DNA from: Hymenobacter volaticus
GTDB lineage: Bacteria; Bacteroidota; Bacteroidia; Cytophagales; Hymenobacteraceae
Direction: 5' to 3'
NCBI RefSeq assembly: GCF_022921055.1
Contig: NZ_CP095061.1
Coordinates: 3,387,501-3,451,500 of the forward strand
Length of the DNA: 64,000 nt
Shown here: positions 17,259-26,370 of the stretch, one piece after another
Layout: the number at the start of each line of letters is the position of its first letter
Position numbering within the stretch: position 1 is the stretch's first letter
Translations under genes and position numbers: made by a program
Notes under the pieces: generated by a model
Seen by the model: the letters and a program-made list of their open reading frames with translations, nothing else
What the model was told of the DNA's origin: nothing
Database searches by the model: none

Positions 17259-19753
17259 GCGCCACCGTGTATATGTATTTTACAAATACCCCTCTCGGGA
17301 TGTAGTAGGTCATTTTCAATCCTGATGATGGAATTTTTACCGGGATCATAGTAATATTCTGTAAATTTTTTCCAGTCGAAGGCCCCTCTTCTGCGGAACA
17401 TTATTCCTTCAACTGCTTTCACACCGGGTACCGATTGTATGGCGCCTTCCAGTACGGAGCGCTTCAGGTAATCACCAAAGCTGAACCGGTCTGCATTAAA
17501 AAAACCTTCAACAGGATTGATACCTTTTTTACCGAAGAGTGTTAGCAGCACCCGTGCTTTCACTTCGCCCGGGTACGCATCTGGTGACGCGCATACATCA
17601 ATGTCAAGATCGATATCTGCATAAACAGGATCCATTGTATAAGCTTCGCGTCCCGCCTGACGGAAACGATTGAGCTGGTCCAGCAATTCAAGACGCCATT
17701 CATTGGTCATCATAACGGCATTCTCCGGATCAGGTGTTACAAAGGCCGTGAGCCAGCTTCCTGTCCAGCGAAATGAGGCACCAGCTTTATATACCCAGTC
17801 TAGGCGTTCTGCCGCTTCTGCATAATCCTCAGCACGAACTGCGCGGTACGCAATGGTGCGGAATTCTTCTGGTGCAGATTGACGGATAGAGGTAAATGTT
17901 TCTTTATCGGCACCACCGCTTGCAGGAAGCGGGTTAGTGACGCTTTCAATATAATTCAGCAAAGGATTGGTTTTATCGATCTTTATCACCCCCGGCGCCA
18001 CGTTACTGGTACGGCCACCACCCAGCCGGTAATACACACGAAACACAGATTTTTCAGGTGGTACCAAGCCAAATTCGCCGTCGCCAAAGCGAACGCTTAT
18101 CCCGTTACCGGATGCATAGTCTTCATGTATGATCTCCTGTCCCTGCCGCCAGTAACCAACCACGCGCCCCCAACTCCCATCATCCAGTGTAAAATGCGGA
18201 TCCATCGGGCCGGATGAATTGATCCCCACCATCGTTCTTTTCCATTCCCAGTTTTCTTCAATCCATACAGGCGACTGGTATTCCAGAACCTCCAATATTA
18301 CTTCCGGTTTTTCCTGCATGGGAGTTGCCTGCAGCCAGACAACGTTATTGATTTCTGAACCGATCAAGGTGCAGTAATAAGCAATGGATCCATCGGCTCC
18401 TTCGCGTTCTATCGACCGGAGTATCCGGCGTTTTTCTGCGGCAGCCATCGCCTTAAGTGCTGTCGCTTCCGCAGCTGGCAGTTCATTCAAGCCTGCACCT
18501 GTGAGAAAATATTGAGCGTATGTTTTACCAGCTGTTGCGGGCACCATATTTCCCCGCACCACGAGTATCGTCATGTCCATTTCAAAAGGCAAAGCCTGTT
18601 GCGCATCCCATATAAGATGCGTGATGGAGAGATTAAACAAGGGATCTACTATCTTTTTAACAGATATCAGGCGCACCATATGTGCTCTCGGCGGCTGTGC
18701 AGGGTTCACTGGCAATGTCTGCAGCAGCACCCATTTACCATTTTCAACACTCGGTGCTAGGCCATCGAACGTGAGCAGGTCTGCTTCACGATCTCCATCA
18801 ATATAAATTTCAGTAGTATTTACCGGGAGGCATTGTTGGTCTTCATCCCAGCGATACACAGTAAATACATTCCGTTTTTCATCCACGAAATATGGTGTCT
18901 TGTTCAATCCTTCCTGCAGGTTGCGCCCCACTTCAAAATCGATCACTTCACCAGAATCACTGTTTGCGAACATGGATGTTCCAGCCAGTAGGTTTCCACT
19001 AGCATGGGCCGCCACGGTCACATCGATCCATACAAAAGAACCCAACCCGTCTCCTGTATGATAATCCACCAGTCGCGCATGCCTGCGCAATGAACGTCGC
19101 TGCGTACCGGTTTCCAGGTATGCTTCTCTTCCAACCTTGTCTTGGTAATAGGCCATCTCATCGCCTAACGCACTCATTACTTCTGCCAGCATCACACCTG
19201 CATCAGCTTCCAGCCTGTCTGGCCACTGTGGATACCGTAATGAAGCGAACTCCAGCAACGCATTGCGGAACGACCAGAAATCCCTTGCCGTATAGTCAAC
19301 CGGAAAATCCACAGCCTCCTCTCCCGGGCAATCATGATTTGGTGGTGTACAATCAAGATCACTCGGGCAGTTGGCTTTGAAACTGAACATTATATCATTA
19401 TAGTAGGGGTCGATGCGGAATGGGTCTACTAAAGGATCCTTCCGATCATAGATCAATAATTTGTATAATGTAAAATCTGCTTTCTGAGCTACGGTCAGTT
19501 CCAGCGCCGCATCACCTACCCAATCCAACCCGGTTACTGTAATGTCCGGTACGGATCCTGCTTCATTATATATTCGGATATCGGTAGGAACCAGATCACC
19601 CAGCAATGTTTTAATCTTTGGCGGTAAGGGTGCAGGCGGGTACTCATTGAAAGCATAGAAATAAACGTCCATCTTCTTCTGACTGGAATAGATATGAATA
19701 AAATCTATTCCAGTCACAATCGCTTTTTCTTTCAGCGCTTCAAGACGGTCCAT
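17255..19753 (-). CDS. gpJ-like baseplate wedge protein (Afp11/Pvc11-type)
   Basis: An 832-residue protein. It has FPVDYTARDFWSFRNALLEF and LMLAEVMSALGDEMAYYQDKVGREAYLETGTQRRSLRRHARLVDY-type blocks, then VRFGDGEFGLVPPEKSVF and a C-terminal SVPGVKAVEGIMFRRRG. This is the general plan of baseplate-J/gp6-like proteins, found as a pair in eCIS loci. It lies 12 bases downstream of the gp25 gene, as in other contractile systems, and overlaps the next wedge gene by four bases. The sequence is intact. Confidence 0.85.
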   Translation of the reverse strand: MDRLEALKEKAIVTGIDFIHIYSSQKKMDVYFYAFNEYPPAPLPPKIKTLLGDLVPTDIRIYNEAGSVPDITVTGLDWVGDAALELTVAQKADFTLYKLLIYDRKDPLVDPFRIDPYYNDIMFSFKANCPSDLDCTPPNHDCPGEEAVDFPVDYTARDFWSFRNALLEFASLRYPQWPDRLEADAGVMLAEVMSALGDEMAYYQDKVGREAYLETGTQRRSLRRHARLVDYHTGDGLGSFVWIDVTVAAHASGNLLAGTSMFANSDSGEVIDFEVGRNLQEGLNKTPYFVDEKRNVFTVYRWDEDQQCLPVNTTEIYIDGDREADLLTFDGLAPSVENGKWVLLQTLPVNPAQPPRAHMVRLISVKKIVDPLFNLSITHLIWDAQQALPFEMDMTILVVRGNMVPATAGKTYAQYFLTGAGLNELPAAEATALKAMAAAEKRRILRSIEREGADGSIAYYCTLIGSEINNVVWLQATPMQEKPEVILEVLEYQSPVWIEENWEWKRTMVGINSSGPMDPHFTLDDGSWGRVVGYWRQGQEIIHEDYASGNGISVRFGDGEFGLVPPEKSVFRVYYRLGGGRTSNVAPGVIKIDKTNPLLNYIESVTNPLPASGGADKETFTSIRQSAPEEFRTIAYRAVRAEDYAEAAERLDWVYKAGASFRWTGSWLTAFVTPDPENAVMMTNEWRLELLDQLNRFRQAGREAYTMDPVYADIDLDIDVCASPDAYPGEVKARVLLTLFGKKGINPVEGFFNADRFSFGDYLKRSVLEGAIQSVPGVKAVEGIMFRRRGAFDWKKFTEYYYDPGKNSIIRIENDLLHPERGICKIHIHGGA

Positions 19754-19764
19754 ACTGCCATGGA

Positions 19765-20136
19765 TTAAATTTGTACGTTTAAGAATTGTCGCTCCTGTTT
19801 TACCTTCAACAGGTAAACAATATTGATCTCCAGTCTTTCATTCATTGCTGTTACTTCTATGTTTTCCGTGGTGATCAGTTCACCGAGCCAGCGGTCCAGC
19901 GCCTGTGTGATCAGTACCTCGGAAAGACTGGCCGTTGCATCACTGTTGGGTGCAAATACCATCCTGCGAATACCACAACCAAAGTCAGGACGGTTAATCC
20001 GCTCACCCGGATTGGTAAACAACACCTGTAACATCATCTGCCGTACATGCCTGCTAAAATCCTTTTCTTCCATCAGCATTCCCAGCTGCTGATTTATGGC
20101 AAATGGATACTTAATACTGTTGATCGGCTGATTCAT
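19765..20136 (-). CDS. gp25/GPW-like baseplate protein (Afp9/Pvc9-type)
   Basis: A 123-residue protein of the T4 gp25/GPW family, the most conserved baseplate component of contractile systems and the place where sheath assembly starts. The hallmark block LQVLFTNPGERINRPDFGCG followed by IRRMVF is present, then a helical wedge-binding part and the strand-rich end. Length is typical. It lies between the small 93-residue gene and the wedge genes. Confidence 0.92.
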   Translation of the reverse strand: MNQPINSIKYPFAINQQLGMLMEEKDFSRHVRQMMLQVLFTNPGERINRPDFGCGIRRMVFAPNSDATASLSEVLITQALDRWLGELITTENIEVTAMNERLEINIVYLLKVKQERQFLNVQI

Positions 20137-20144
20137 AAAAATAA

Positions 20145-20426
20145 TTAATATAAAAAAGTCCCGGTTGTATCCAATTTTACCGGCATGTCAGTACTTCCCA
20201 CACGCACCGTTATATCTGCCTCATGTGTTTTCAGGTATCGTATCATTCCTTGGGCAACTGCAATAAATAGCAACCGCATCTGATCTGTTGATGTAGGTGC
20301 CGGCTGTCCTCCCATCACTTTCGGCCATTCTTTTAAAAAAGCATTTTCCATGGCGGCAGCCATACTGTTCGCAAACTCATCCACACCTGGGGCCTGTTCC
20401 TGTTTTGTTCCTGCATTTAAGGCCAT
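20145..20426 (-). CDS. Small conserved-looking eCIS protein of unknown role
   Basis: 93 residues, no family recognised with certainty. The N-terminal half is helical (DEFANSMAAAMENAFLKEWP), the C-terminal half ends in beta-prone TVRVGSTDMPVKLDTTGTFL. It is packed 9-11 bases from the spike and gp25 genes, a position often filled by a small baseplate or tip protein. It lacks the PAAR and Gly-rich turns of the tip protein, so I do not call it PAAR. Confidence 0.7.
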   Translation of the reverse strand: MALNAGTKQEQAPGVDEFANSMAAAMENAFLKEWPKVMGGQPAPTSTDQMRLLFIAVAQGMIRYLKTHEADITVRVGSTDMPVKLDTTGTFLY

Positions 20427-20436
20427 AACATTAATT

Positions 20437-21147
20437 TTATCCTGTTCTTACAATTGTTGAAAGCAGTGAAGGTGTTGCCGGTGGAAACACGGGTACAGGT
20501 GGTGCCGGTGTGACCGGCAATACGCCCAATGCGAGTTCACCCGGATGCGTATGTGCCTGGAAGATCGTTACCAGCTGGTTCAGGTAAGCTAGCAGGTTAT
20601 CTCCAAATACTACAGGATGGGTAGAATTTTCCACCAACTCGATCATCGGTGCTTCCACCACCACTTTCAGGTTGCCCTGTATCCTGATCTTTCCTTCATT
20701 TACTTCTATTGTCATGATATTGCTGCCATCCTTATCACTCAGCGTGATGATCTCTGAATCATCATTCATTGTCAGCATCAATCCTTTTTCACTTCGTATC
20801 ATCCGTAATGACGGCTTTACCGTATTCGATTTTTCATCTTTCGGCAACTCTTTATCGGCCCAATAACAGCCGGTCCATATCGGGTAATCCACGTTCCCTG
20901 CTTCAAACTCCACCCACACACCCGCACCCTTATCCGGTACCAGATAACTGCCACTACCTTTGCCTGTATAGGGCAAACAGGGATCTGCCGAAACCTGCAT
21001 ATCACCCAATACTGATTGCACCTGCACTTTGATACGCCCACGGTTCGTATCATCCTTGTTATCCATTACAATTCCACGGTATTTACCGTAATACTTGTTG
21101 CGGATAACATCCAGCATCCGTTCTGTTACTTGCTGTGTACCATTCAT
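20437..21147 (-). CDS. gpV/gp5-like spike protein with OB fold (C-terminal part of Afp8/VgrG)
   Basis: A 236-residue protein. The N-terminal YRGIVMDNKDDTNRGRIKVQ, LPYTGKGSGSYLVPDKGAGV and WVEFEAGNVDYPIWTGCYW blocks form the OB fold of phage baseplate protein V and VgrG. Residues about 125-175 carry repeated short strands (LTMNDDSEIITLSDKDGSNI) as in spike beta-helices. The C-terminus is proline-rich. The hub and spike, fused in VgrG, are separate genes here; gpD lies directly upstream (14-base gap). Confidence 0.88.
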   Translation of the reverse strand: MNGTQQVTERMLDVIRNKYYGKYRGIVMDNKDDTNRGRIKVQVQSVLGDMQVSADPCLPYTGKGSGSYLVPDKGAGVWVEFEAGNVDYPIWTGCYWADKELPKDEKSNTVKPSLRMIRSEKGLMLTMNDDSEIITLSDKDGSNIMTIEVNEGKIRIQGNLKVVVEAPMIELVENSTHPVVFGDNLLAYLNQLVTIFQAHTHPGELALGVLPVTPAPPVPVFPPATPSLLSTIVRTG

Positions 21148-21160
21148 TGTTTAACTTTTT

Positions 21161-22279
21161 TCACATCCCCAATCCGGATAAACCGTTCTTATTCGCTGCT
21201 TTATCCCACGCATTCCTTATTAATTCTACCTGCATTTTGTATGATACCGCATCAATGCTATGTGTGACACCTGAAACTAGGTAAGGGCCACTGTGTCTTG
21301 ATCCTGCTCCTTCTATCTCCACCAAAGTATGTGCACGGACTACTTTACATAAACGGTCAAAACTGGTTGAACAATTAGCACGTATAAACCATTCGGCTTC
21401 ATTCAATGCAGCTTTACTGCGCTCTTGGGCGCGACCATCATTATCTGCAGGCTTAGGACTACTCCTGGCCTGCTGCCTGCACTTCTCTGTTATTAGTACC
21501 AGTGATTTTTCGCCCAGTTTAAATTGCCCGGGTTCGTCTACTGCGGGGTCGGTTTTATTCTTTGTTTTGCTGTCGAGATTCTTACCAACTACGCTCGTGG
21601 GCACATCTGTATTCCAACTGATGTTTAACTCGTCAATGTTGTTGCGGTCTTTATCGTCACCATTTATCCGGAGTTTTAATGAAGGTTTGCCTTCCAATGG
21701 CAGTTCCTTTACATTCGCCGTTTCCATCCCCTGCTCGTCATATTCAATCCAGAAATAAAGCCCGTTTTCGCTGGCGAGGTTGCGGAGGAAATTTAGGTCA
21801 TCCTTGTTTTGTTTTTTGCTGTGTTTCGCTTCATCATTCTTATGCCCCTGGTCTTTGATGTCTGTCTTTGGAAACCCATTCCTCGAAAGGATGGTGGAGT
21901 AAATTGATTTATCATCCACGTCAGCAAAATCCTGCTCCCGCTCTTCACGTTTCATCTTGATCGTGTTATCAGCACCCTGCACCTGTAGTTCTGAACCCTG
22001 TCCACCAGCGACCAGTTTGATCTGCTGGCTGCTCACGGGCCCTTTTACCAGGTACACTTTTTTATCATCCACTTCTACCCAGATGGCAATTTCTTTACAG
22101 GGACCGAGTGAAGGATGTGCCAGCAGTTTAAAATCCCCTTCACATACATCTTCTGAAAAAAAAACGGTATAAGTTGTGGTATCCCCAAGCTGTTCGCGCA
22201 CTTCCACGCGACTCAACCCTGGTAATGCGTCCGTCTTTGCAGGATCACCGTCAGCTACTATGCCGAATTTTATTCCCAT
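21161..22279 (-). CDS. gpD-like hub protein (N-terminal part of Afp8/VgrG)
   Basis: A 372-residue protein of the phage late control gene D type, forming the trimeric hub on which the tube starts. Visible are VEVREQLGDTTTYTVFFSED, the DDKSIYSTILSRNGF and NDDLNFLRNLASENGLYFWI blocks (the classical gpD/VgrG segment around a conserved helix followed by WIEYDE), and a C-terminal strand HSGPYLVSGVTHSIDAVSYK. It lies three bases after the LysM/gpX gene and just before the spike gene. Confidence 0.88.
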   Translation of the reverse strand: MGIKFGIVADGDPAKTDALPGLSRVEVREQLGDTTTYTVFFSEDVCEGDFKLLAHPSLGPCKEIAIWVEVDDKKVYLVKGPVSSQQIKLVAGGQGSELQVQGADNTIKMKREEREQDFADVDDKSIYSTILSRNGFPKTDIKDQGHKNDEAKHSKKQNKDDLNFLRNLASENGLYFWIEYDEQGMETANVKELPLEGKPSLKLRINGDDKDRNNIDELNISWNTDVPTSVVGKNLDSKTKNKTDPAVDEPGQFKLGEKSLVLITEKCRQQARSSPKPADNDGRAQERSKAALNEAEWFIRANCSTSFDRLCKVVRAHTLVEIEGAGSRHSGPYLVSGVTHSIDAVSYKMQVELIRNAWDKAANKNGLSGLGM

Positions 22280-22281
22280 GC

Positions 22282-22551
22282 TTATTTATTTGGGATCGCT
22301 ATTTCGTTTTGTTCAGACAATGATTCGATCAGCATTACATCATTCGCTTCGCCGATACGCCAGAAACCGGCTTCATCTAGTGTGTACTTTGCTGCAAGGT
22401 GATCCACGCGTTGCCCGGCTATGCGCTGATGATAACCGATAATGACCTGCTCTAGTGCTTCCGGTACGCTGACGACCGTCACGACGCGACCGCGCCGGTC
22501 TTTGACTTGATATTGCGAGGAGCGATTATACCTGCTTTTGCTATTAAACAT
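22282..22551 (-). CDS. LysM/gpX-like baseplate protein
   Basis: 89 residues. The block RIAGQRVDHLAAKYTLDEAG with FWRIGEANDVMLIESL and ending EIAIPNK is the pattern of tail protein X/LysM modules in contractile systems, which glue the inner baseplate together. In Afp7 and Pvc7 this module is the C-terminus of the tube-initiator protein; here it is its own gene 18 bases downstream of that protein, a split of the usual fusion. Confidence 0.82.
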   Translation of the reverse strand: MFNSKSRYNRSSQYQVKDRRGRVVTVVSVPEALEQVIIGYHQRIAGQRVDHLAAKYTLDEAGFWRIGEANDVMLIESLSEQNEIAIPNK

Positions 22552-22569
22552 TGTTTACACATTTAATGA

Positions 22570-23304
22570 TCAGATAGGCAACATACCCATGATGGCATCG
22601 GCTGATTGCCCCACCATGTTGGACGCCGCCAGTCCCTGTTTTACTTTTTTATAGATATTGTAACTGGTTTTCAGCAGTTCACTGGACACTTCCTTTGAAC
22701 AAGGCAGGTTCCGTGGTTGCAATATTTTCAGTCCAACGGTAACTTTTGCTCGTATAGGCGAAAGTTGCGGTGAATATGCCTGTTCTTCCACGGAAAAACT
22801 TGTTAGCCGCACCGGTACTATTCGACTTGGCCCCCAGCAAAACAACAGGTCAGGCACTTTACCACGTGGCACTGGTTTGGCATTGGACGTGATGCCTGCG
22901 GCACCACCGGCAGCGCCGGCAAGTGCACCAACGGCAGAGCCCAATAGTCCGCCGGCTTCTTCTTCCGGGTACAATAGCATTTCAAGCGCGGCAATACGGT
23001 TACTAACGCCTGCCACAATTGCAATGCCCTGGTTAACAGGATTGTCCAAGTCATCAGCTGCGTCAAACTCGAGCGTAAGGTCAAATGTTTCAGGTGGATC
23101 GTGTGGCTGGGCATTTACAGGCTCACTGTTACCGCCCTGCCCACCTTCCTGTCCACCGCTATACCATGTTTCCAGTTTCCTGACCATTGTTTCAGGATTG
23201 TACTGAAATATGATAATATTGGGCACAGGCACGATGAATCGCTTCGAAAATTCGATTAGGGCGCCTTTGAGCAGTTTGGGTCTACCTGGATAATCGTCGT
23301 TCAC
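22570..23304 (-). CDS. Tube-initiator protein with CIS tube domain (Afp7/Pvc7-type)
   Basis: A 244-residue protein. The N-terminus (LIEFSKRFIVPVPNIIIFQYNPETM) and the later FCWGPSRIVPVRLTSFSVEE...PIRAKVTVGLKIL are those of the contractile-injection-system tube domain, which connects hub and inner tube. A Gly/Ala-rich insertion (about 120-145, LLGSAVGALAGAAGGAAG) breaks the domain. It lies 66 bases downstream of the effector gene and just before the LysM gene. Confidence 0.83.
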   Translation of the reverse strand: MNDDYPGRPKLLKGALIEFSKRFIVPVPNIIIFQYNPETMVRKLETWYSGGQEGGQGGNSEPVNAQPHDPPETFDLTLEFDAADDLDNPVNQGIAIVAGVSNRIAALEMLLYPEEEAGGLLGSAVGALAGAAGGAAGITSNAKPVPRGKVPDLLFCWGPSRIVPVRLTSFSVEEQAYSPQLSPIRAKVTVGLKILQPRNLPCSKEVSSELLKTSYNIYKKVKQGLAASNMVGQSADAIMGMLPI

Positions 23305-23369
23305 GATTTTATTTGTAATTAGTTCCCAACTTTTATGACTGGCAATTTTTATTCAGCATCGAAGTATTG

Positions 23370-26143
23370 TTATCCCATGTTTGCCGGCAAAGCTGGTGTC
23401 AGATCTATAGGAATACTAGGCGTGGAGGATGGCCGGCTGGGTGTTTTGACACCCACACATCCATATTCCCCCATTCCTTCCCGGACTAGGCCCTCGACAT
23501 CTTCACCAATCGTATTGTCCGTGAGCCAGTATACCAATGCTCCCGCACCAAATCCAACTATGGTTCCTGCAATGGGTACTTCACTTCCCAGCACTGCACC
23601 AGTACCTGCAGCTGCCAGCCAACCTGCTCCTGCACTAACAGATCCACTGATGAATGCACGGCTTGTTTTTGCAGCATAGTCGATACGAGAATAGTCTGCG
23701 TCAAAAAAGATATCATCTATGCCCATGGAAGCAAGTGTCATCGCAGATGCTGCCCCGCCTCCAAACCCCATTGAGACACCTCCGCGTACAGGAAACGCGA
23801 ATCTCGAAAGTGCTCCTGCTGATCCTGTTGCTGCTAAATTGGCCGCGCTGCGATTAAGCAATGCATTTTGCAGAGAAGCATTCACATAACTTTCAAGGTA
23901 TATCGACCCAGTTCCGACTGAACCGGATAGTGACAGGTTTACTGCCAATTCACGAAACGGGTATGGATGATCTTCAGGATTTGCGAGTATCTGTTCTATA
24001 TTGATTACTGTACTTAAACCCGTACCAATAGCCCCGCCGCGTATTGAATTGCTTTTAGCCATTGGATGAAAACCGGTACTCACATTACCAGATGTACTAA
24101 GCCGGACGGATTCGAGAAGCTCGGAACCAGCTGCGCGTTTAAATTCCGGTTGTGGCACATCCTGATAGCGGATCCGGAATGCCTGTTGCTTCTCCAATTG
24201 CGGCGTAATGATACCGTTTGATATCACGCGGTCACTTGCTTTTGTTGCAAGACCGGCTATCACGGTATTCCTGTCTGCTGGGCTCAACGTCATCAGGGTG
24301 TTCCAGTTGTTTACAGTCACGTTATTAATTGTCACAGGGCTGCTGCGCAAATAATAATCTAGCAGGTTCATATACTTCGCCGGTGAATGTGGAATGCTGC
24401 CTGTTACATTCGGATCCCTAAGGTTGGCCCGGACTGTATCTACATGATCTGTAGGGACAGCAAGGTAAGTGTCAGCATTGACCAATACCGAATCCGTGGT
24501 CACTCCGAAGTTTTGATTCAGTGCACCTAGCGCGCTGGTATATTTGGCAGCCTGCACACTTCCTGTTGCCCGTTGAAATTTGGTGAGGTAATGTACCGAG
24601 TCAGCATCCAAACTATGTGTAACGGAAACAAGCTTACCATCTACCCTGCTCATATAATCAAATACAGGAAAATTTCCCTGGCCCCGTGGATCAAACGGAT
24701 TTAGATTCCGGTTGGCAGCCGTATTCACAAGACTTGATCTATAACTATTGAACTCAACGATATCTCCGCGCCAGTTCGTCTGCGCGCCACTTACGGATCT
24801 TGGATTATTGAAATTAACATTTTGACTGTAAACCGGATCACTGAACGGATTAAGGATTCCCCTGTCATAAGGATTCTGGTACATACCCGATCCGCCGATA
24901 GCTGAGAATGTGCCGCCAGGTATGAACCCGTAACCGATCCCGGTATTGGTATTATTGATATCAAAAGGATTGTTTGTGTAATTATTAAGGTTATAGAAAT
25001 TTGAAGGAAAAAAAGATTGTTGTTTCGGAGGCGTAATGATCAACTGCAGGGGAATAACATCTTTACCATACTGCGCTTGGAACCATGTCTCAGGGCTCAT
25101 TTCCGGGATATCATACTTGATAAGGATTTCACGAAATTGTTTTGCCGTCACAATGTATTTACCAGACATGTCACCTGCATAATCCAAAGCAAATTTCAAA
25201 TCGGCCGGCATCACATTTAATACCATACCCTGCCCTTGAGATATTTCATACAGCTGGGTGGGCTTATCTCTGATATGCTCAGAAAGCCAGCCATGGCCCG
25301 CATGTATGCGATCACTGCGTTCTGCATAAAGCCGGCGCTCCAGATTACCGTAATCATAAAATTCACAGGTACCTTTAGAGGTTGCTTTAAGATAATCATC
25401 GGCAGTTACCGTCATATCTATCAGCTCTGAGTTTGAGAGCAACCATACTGTCACGTCGCAGGGAGCAACTTTCCCCGGATTACATATCGGTGCTTCATAA
25501 TCATCATAGTCGGAATCAAAATACATATCAGCATCCCACCGTTGTATTCCCTGAGGCCGGTTACCCTGCTGGATTGTATGTGTCAGTTCATGTGCTAATA
25601 AGTGCTGCCCGGTTTTAGTTTGAGGCGAAAACTGCCCGCTGTTAAAATAGATATCATGTCCATATGTAAATGCTTTGGCATTTAATTGCCGGTTCAGGCC
25701 GGATGCATATCCACCTGTATGTATACGCACTCGGGAAAAATCACGATTGAATGAATGCTCCATCAAACCCTGACCACATGGGGTAGCGCAGAGCCGTTAC
25801 TACTGCCGGACGTAAGTTGTGCAGACACAGATGCCGGAGCCACGAATCCATTTCCACTATCAGCCTTACGCATAATATCACCTCCTTTTTTTCTCCTCCG
25901 TTCTTCCTGTTCGCACGCAGCACATTTTCTTTGTACAGATGGGCCTATTAGGCTTGTAATTTTTGTATCTGATCCTGCATGCGCCACCCCGTTTATCACT
26001 TCTGCTGCCATTCTATCCGCTTCCTGCTCGTAAAAATCACCAGGTGCGTTTACAATCAGTTTGGGCTGTACCTCTTTCTTCTTCGTGGCTGTGAGGGGTG
26101 AAGCCTGTTTATTGTTTGTATTTTTTACTGCCAGCGATTTCAT
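23370..26143 (-). CDS. DUF4157 (eCIS core domain) putative effector, frameshifted
   Basis: Two frames (25763-26143 and 23370-25766) rejoin into 924 residues if one T is added at the TTT run (plus-strand AAA, 25765-25767). The join restores ALPHVVRVLMEHSFNRDFSR. The N-terminus has QPKLIVNAPGDFYEQEADRM and VQRKCAACEQEE. The DUF4157 core then has RVRIHTGG...LNAKAFTYGHDIYFNSGQF and the HELTH zinc-peptidase-like motif at about residue 185. Residues 300-700 are unlike anything I know, and the C-terminus carries Gly/Ala zipper segments (GAGWLAAAGTGAVLGSEVPI) that could insert in membranes. DUF4157 marks cargo loaded into eCIS tubes, so this is the best payload candidate. It starts in a 4-base overlap with the 76-residue gene. 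Confidence 0.82.
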
Positions 26144-26370
26144 ATCATTCGTATTTGTTGCATTAACTGCTGCGCAACCGCTTCTTCCATTTTTGATGAT
26201 GACATATCAGGCTGTAATAAGACAGATAGTGACAGTTTGCTGATACTCCTGCTTTGTTGCTCCGCAGGCATTTTATCAGCCATCAATTGCAATACACGGT
26301 GTACCATCCCGGTTACATACTTCGGATCCATATCCGGAACACTTATTATCAATTCATCAACCCGGATCAT
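26140..26370 (-). CDS. Small protein coupled to AAA+ ATPase and DUF4157 genes
   Basis: 76 residues, unrecognised. Hydrophobic strands (RVDELIISVPDMD) are followed by a helix with many Met and Gln (HRVLQLMADKMPAEQQSRSI, AVAQQLMQQIRMI). Both ends form ATGA overlaps, with the corrected AAA+ stop upstream and the DUF4157 start downstream. Such tight coupling suggests a partner, for example a loading factor or chaperone of the effector; this is inference. Confidence 0.7.
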   Translation of the reverse strand: MIRVDELIISVPDMDPKYVTGMVHRVLQLMADKMPAEQQSRSISKLSLSVLLQPDMSSSKMEEAVAQQLMQQIRMI

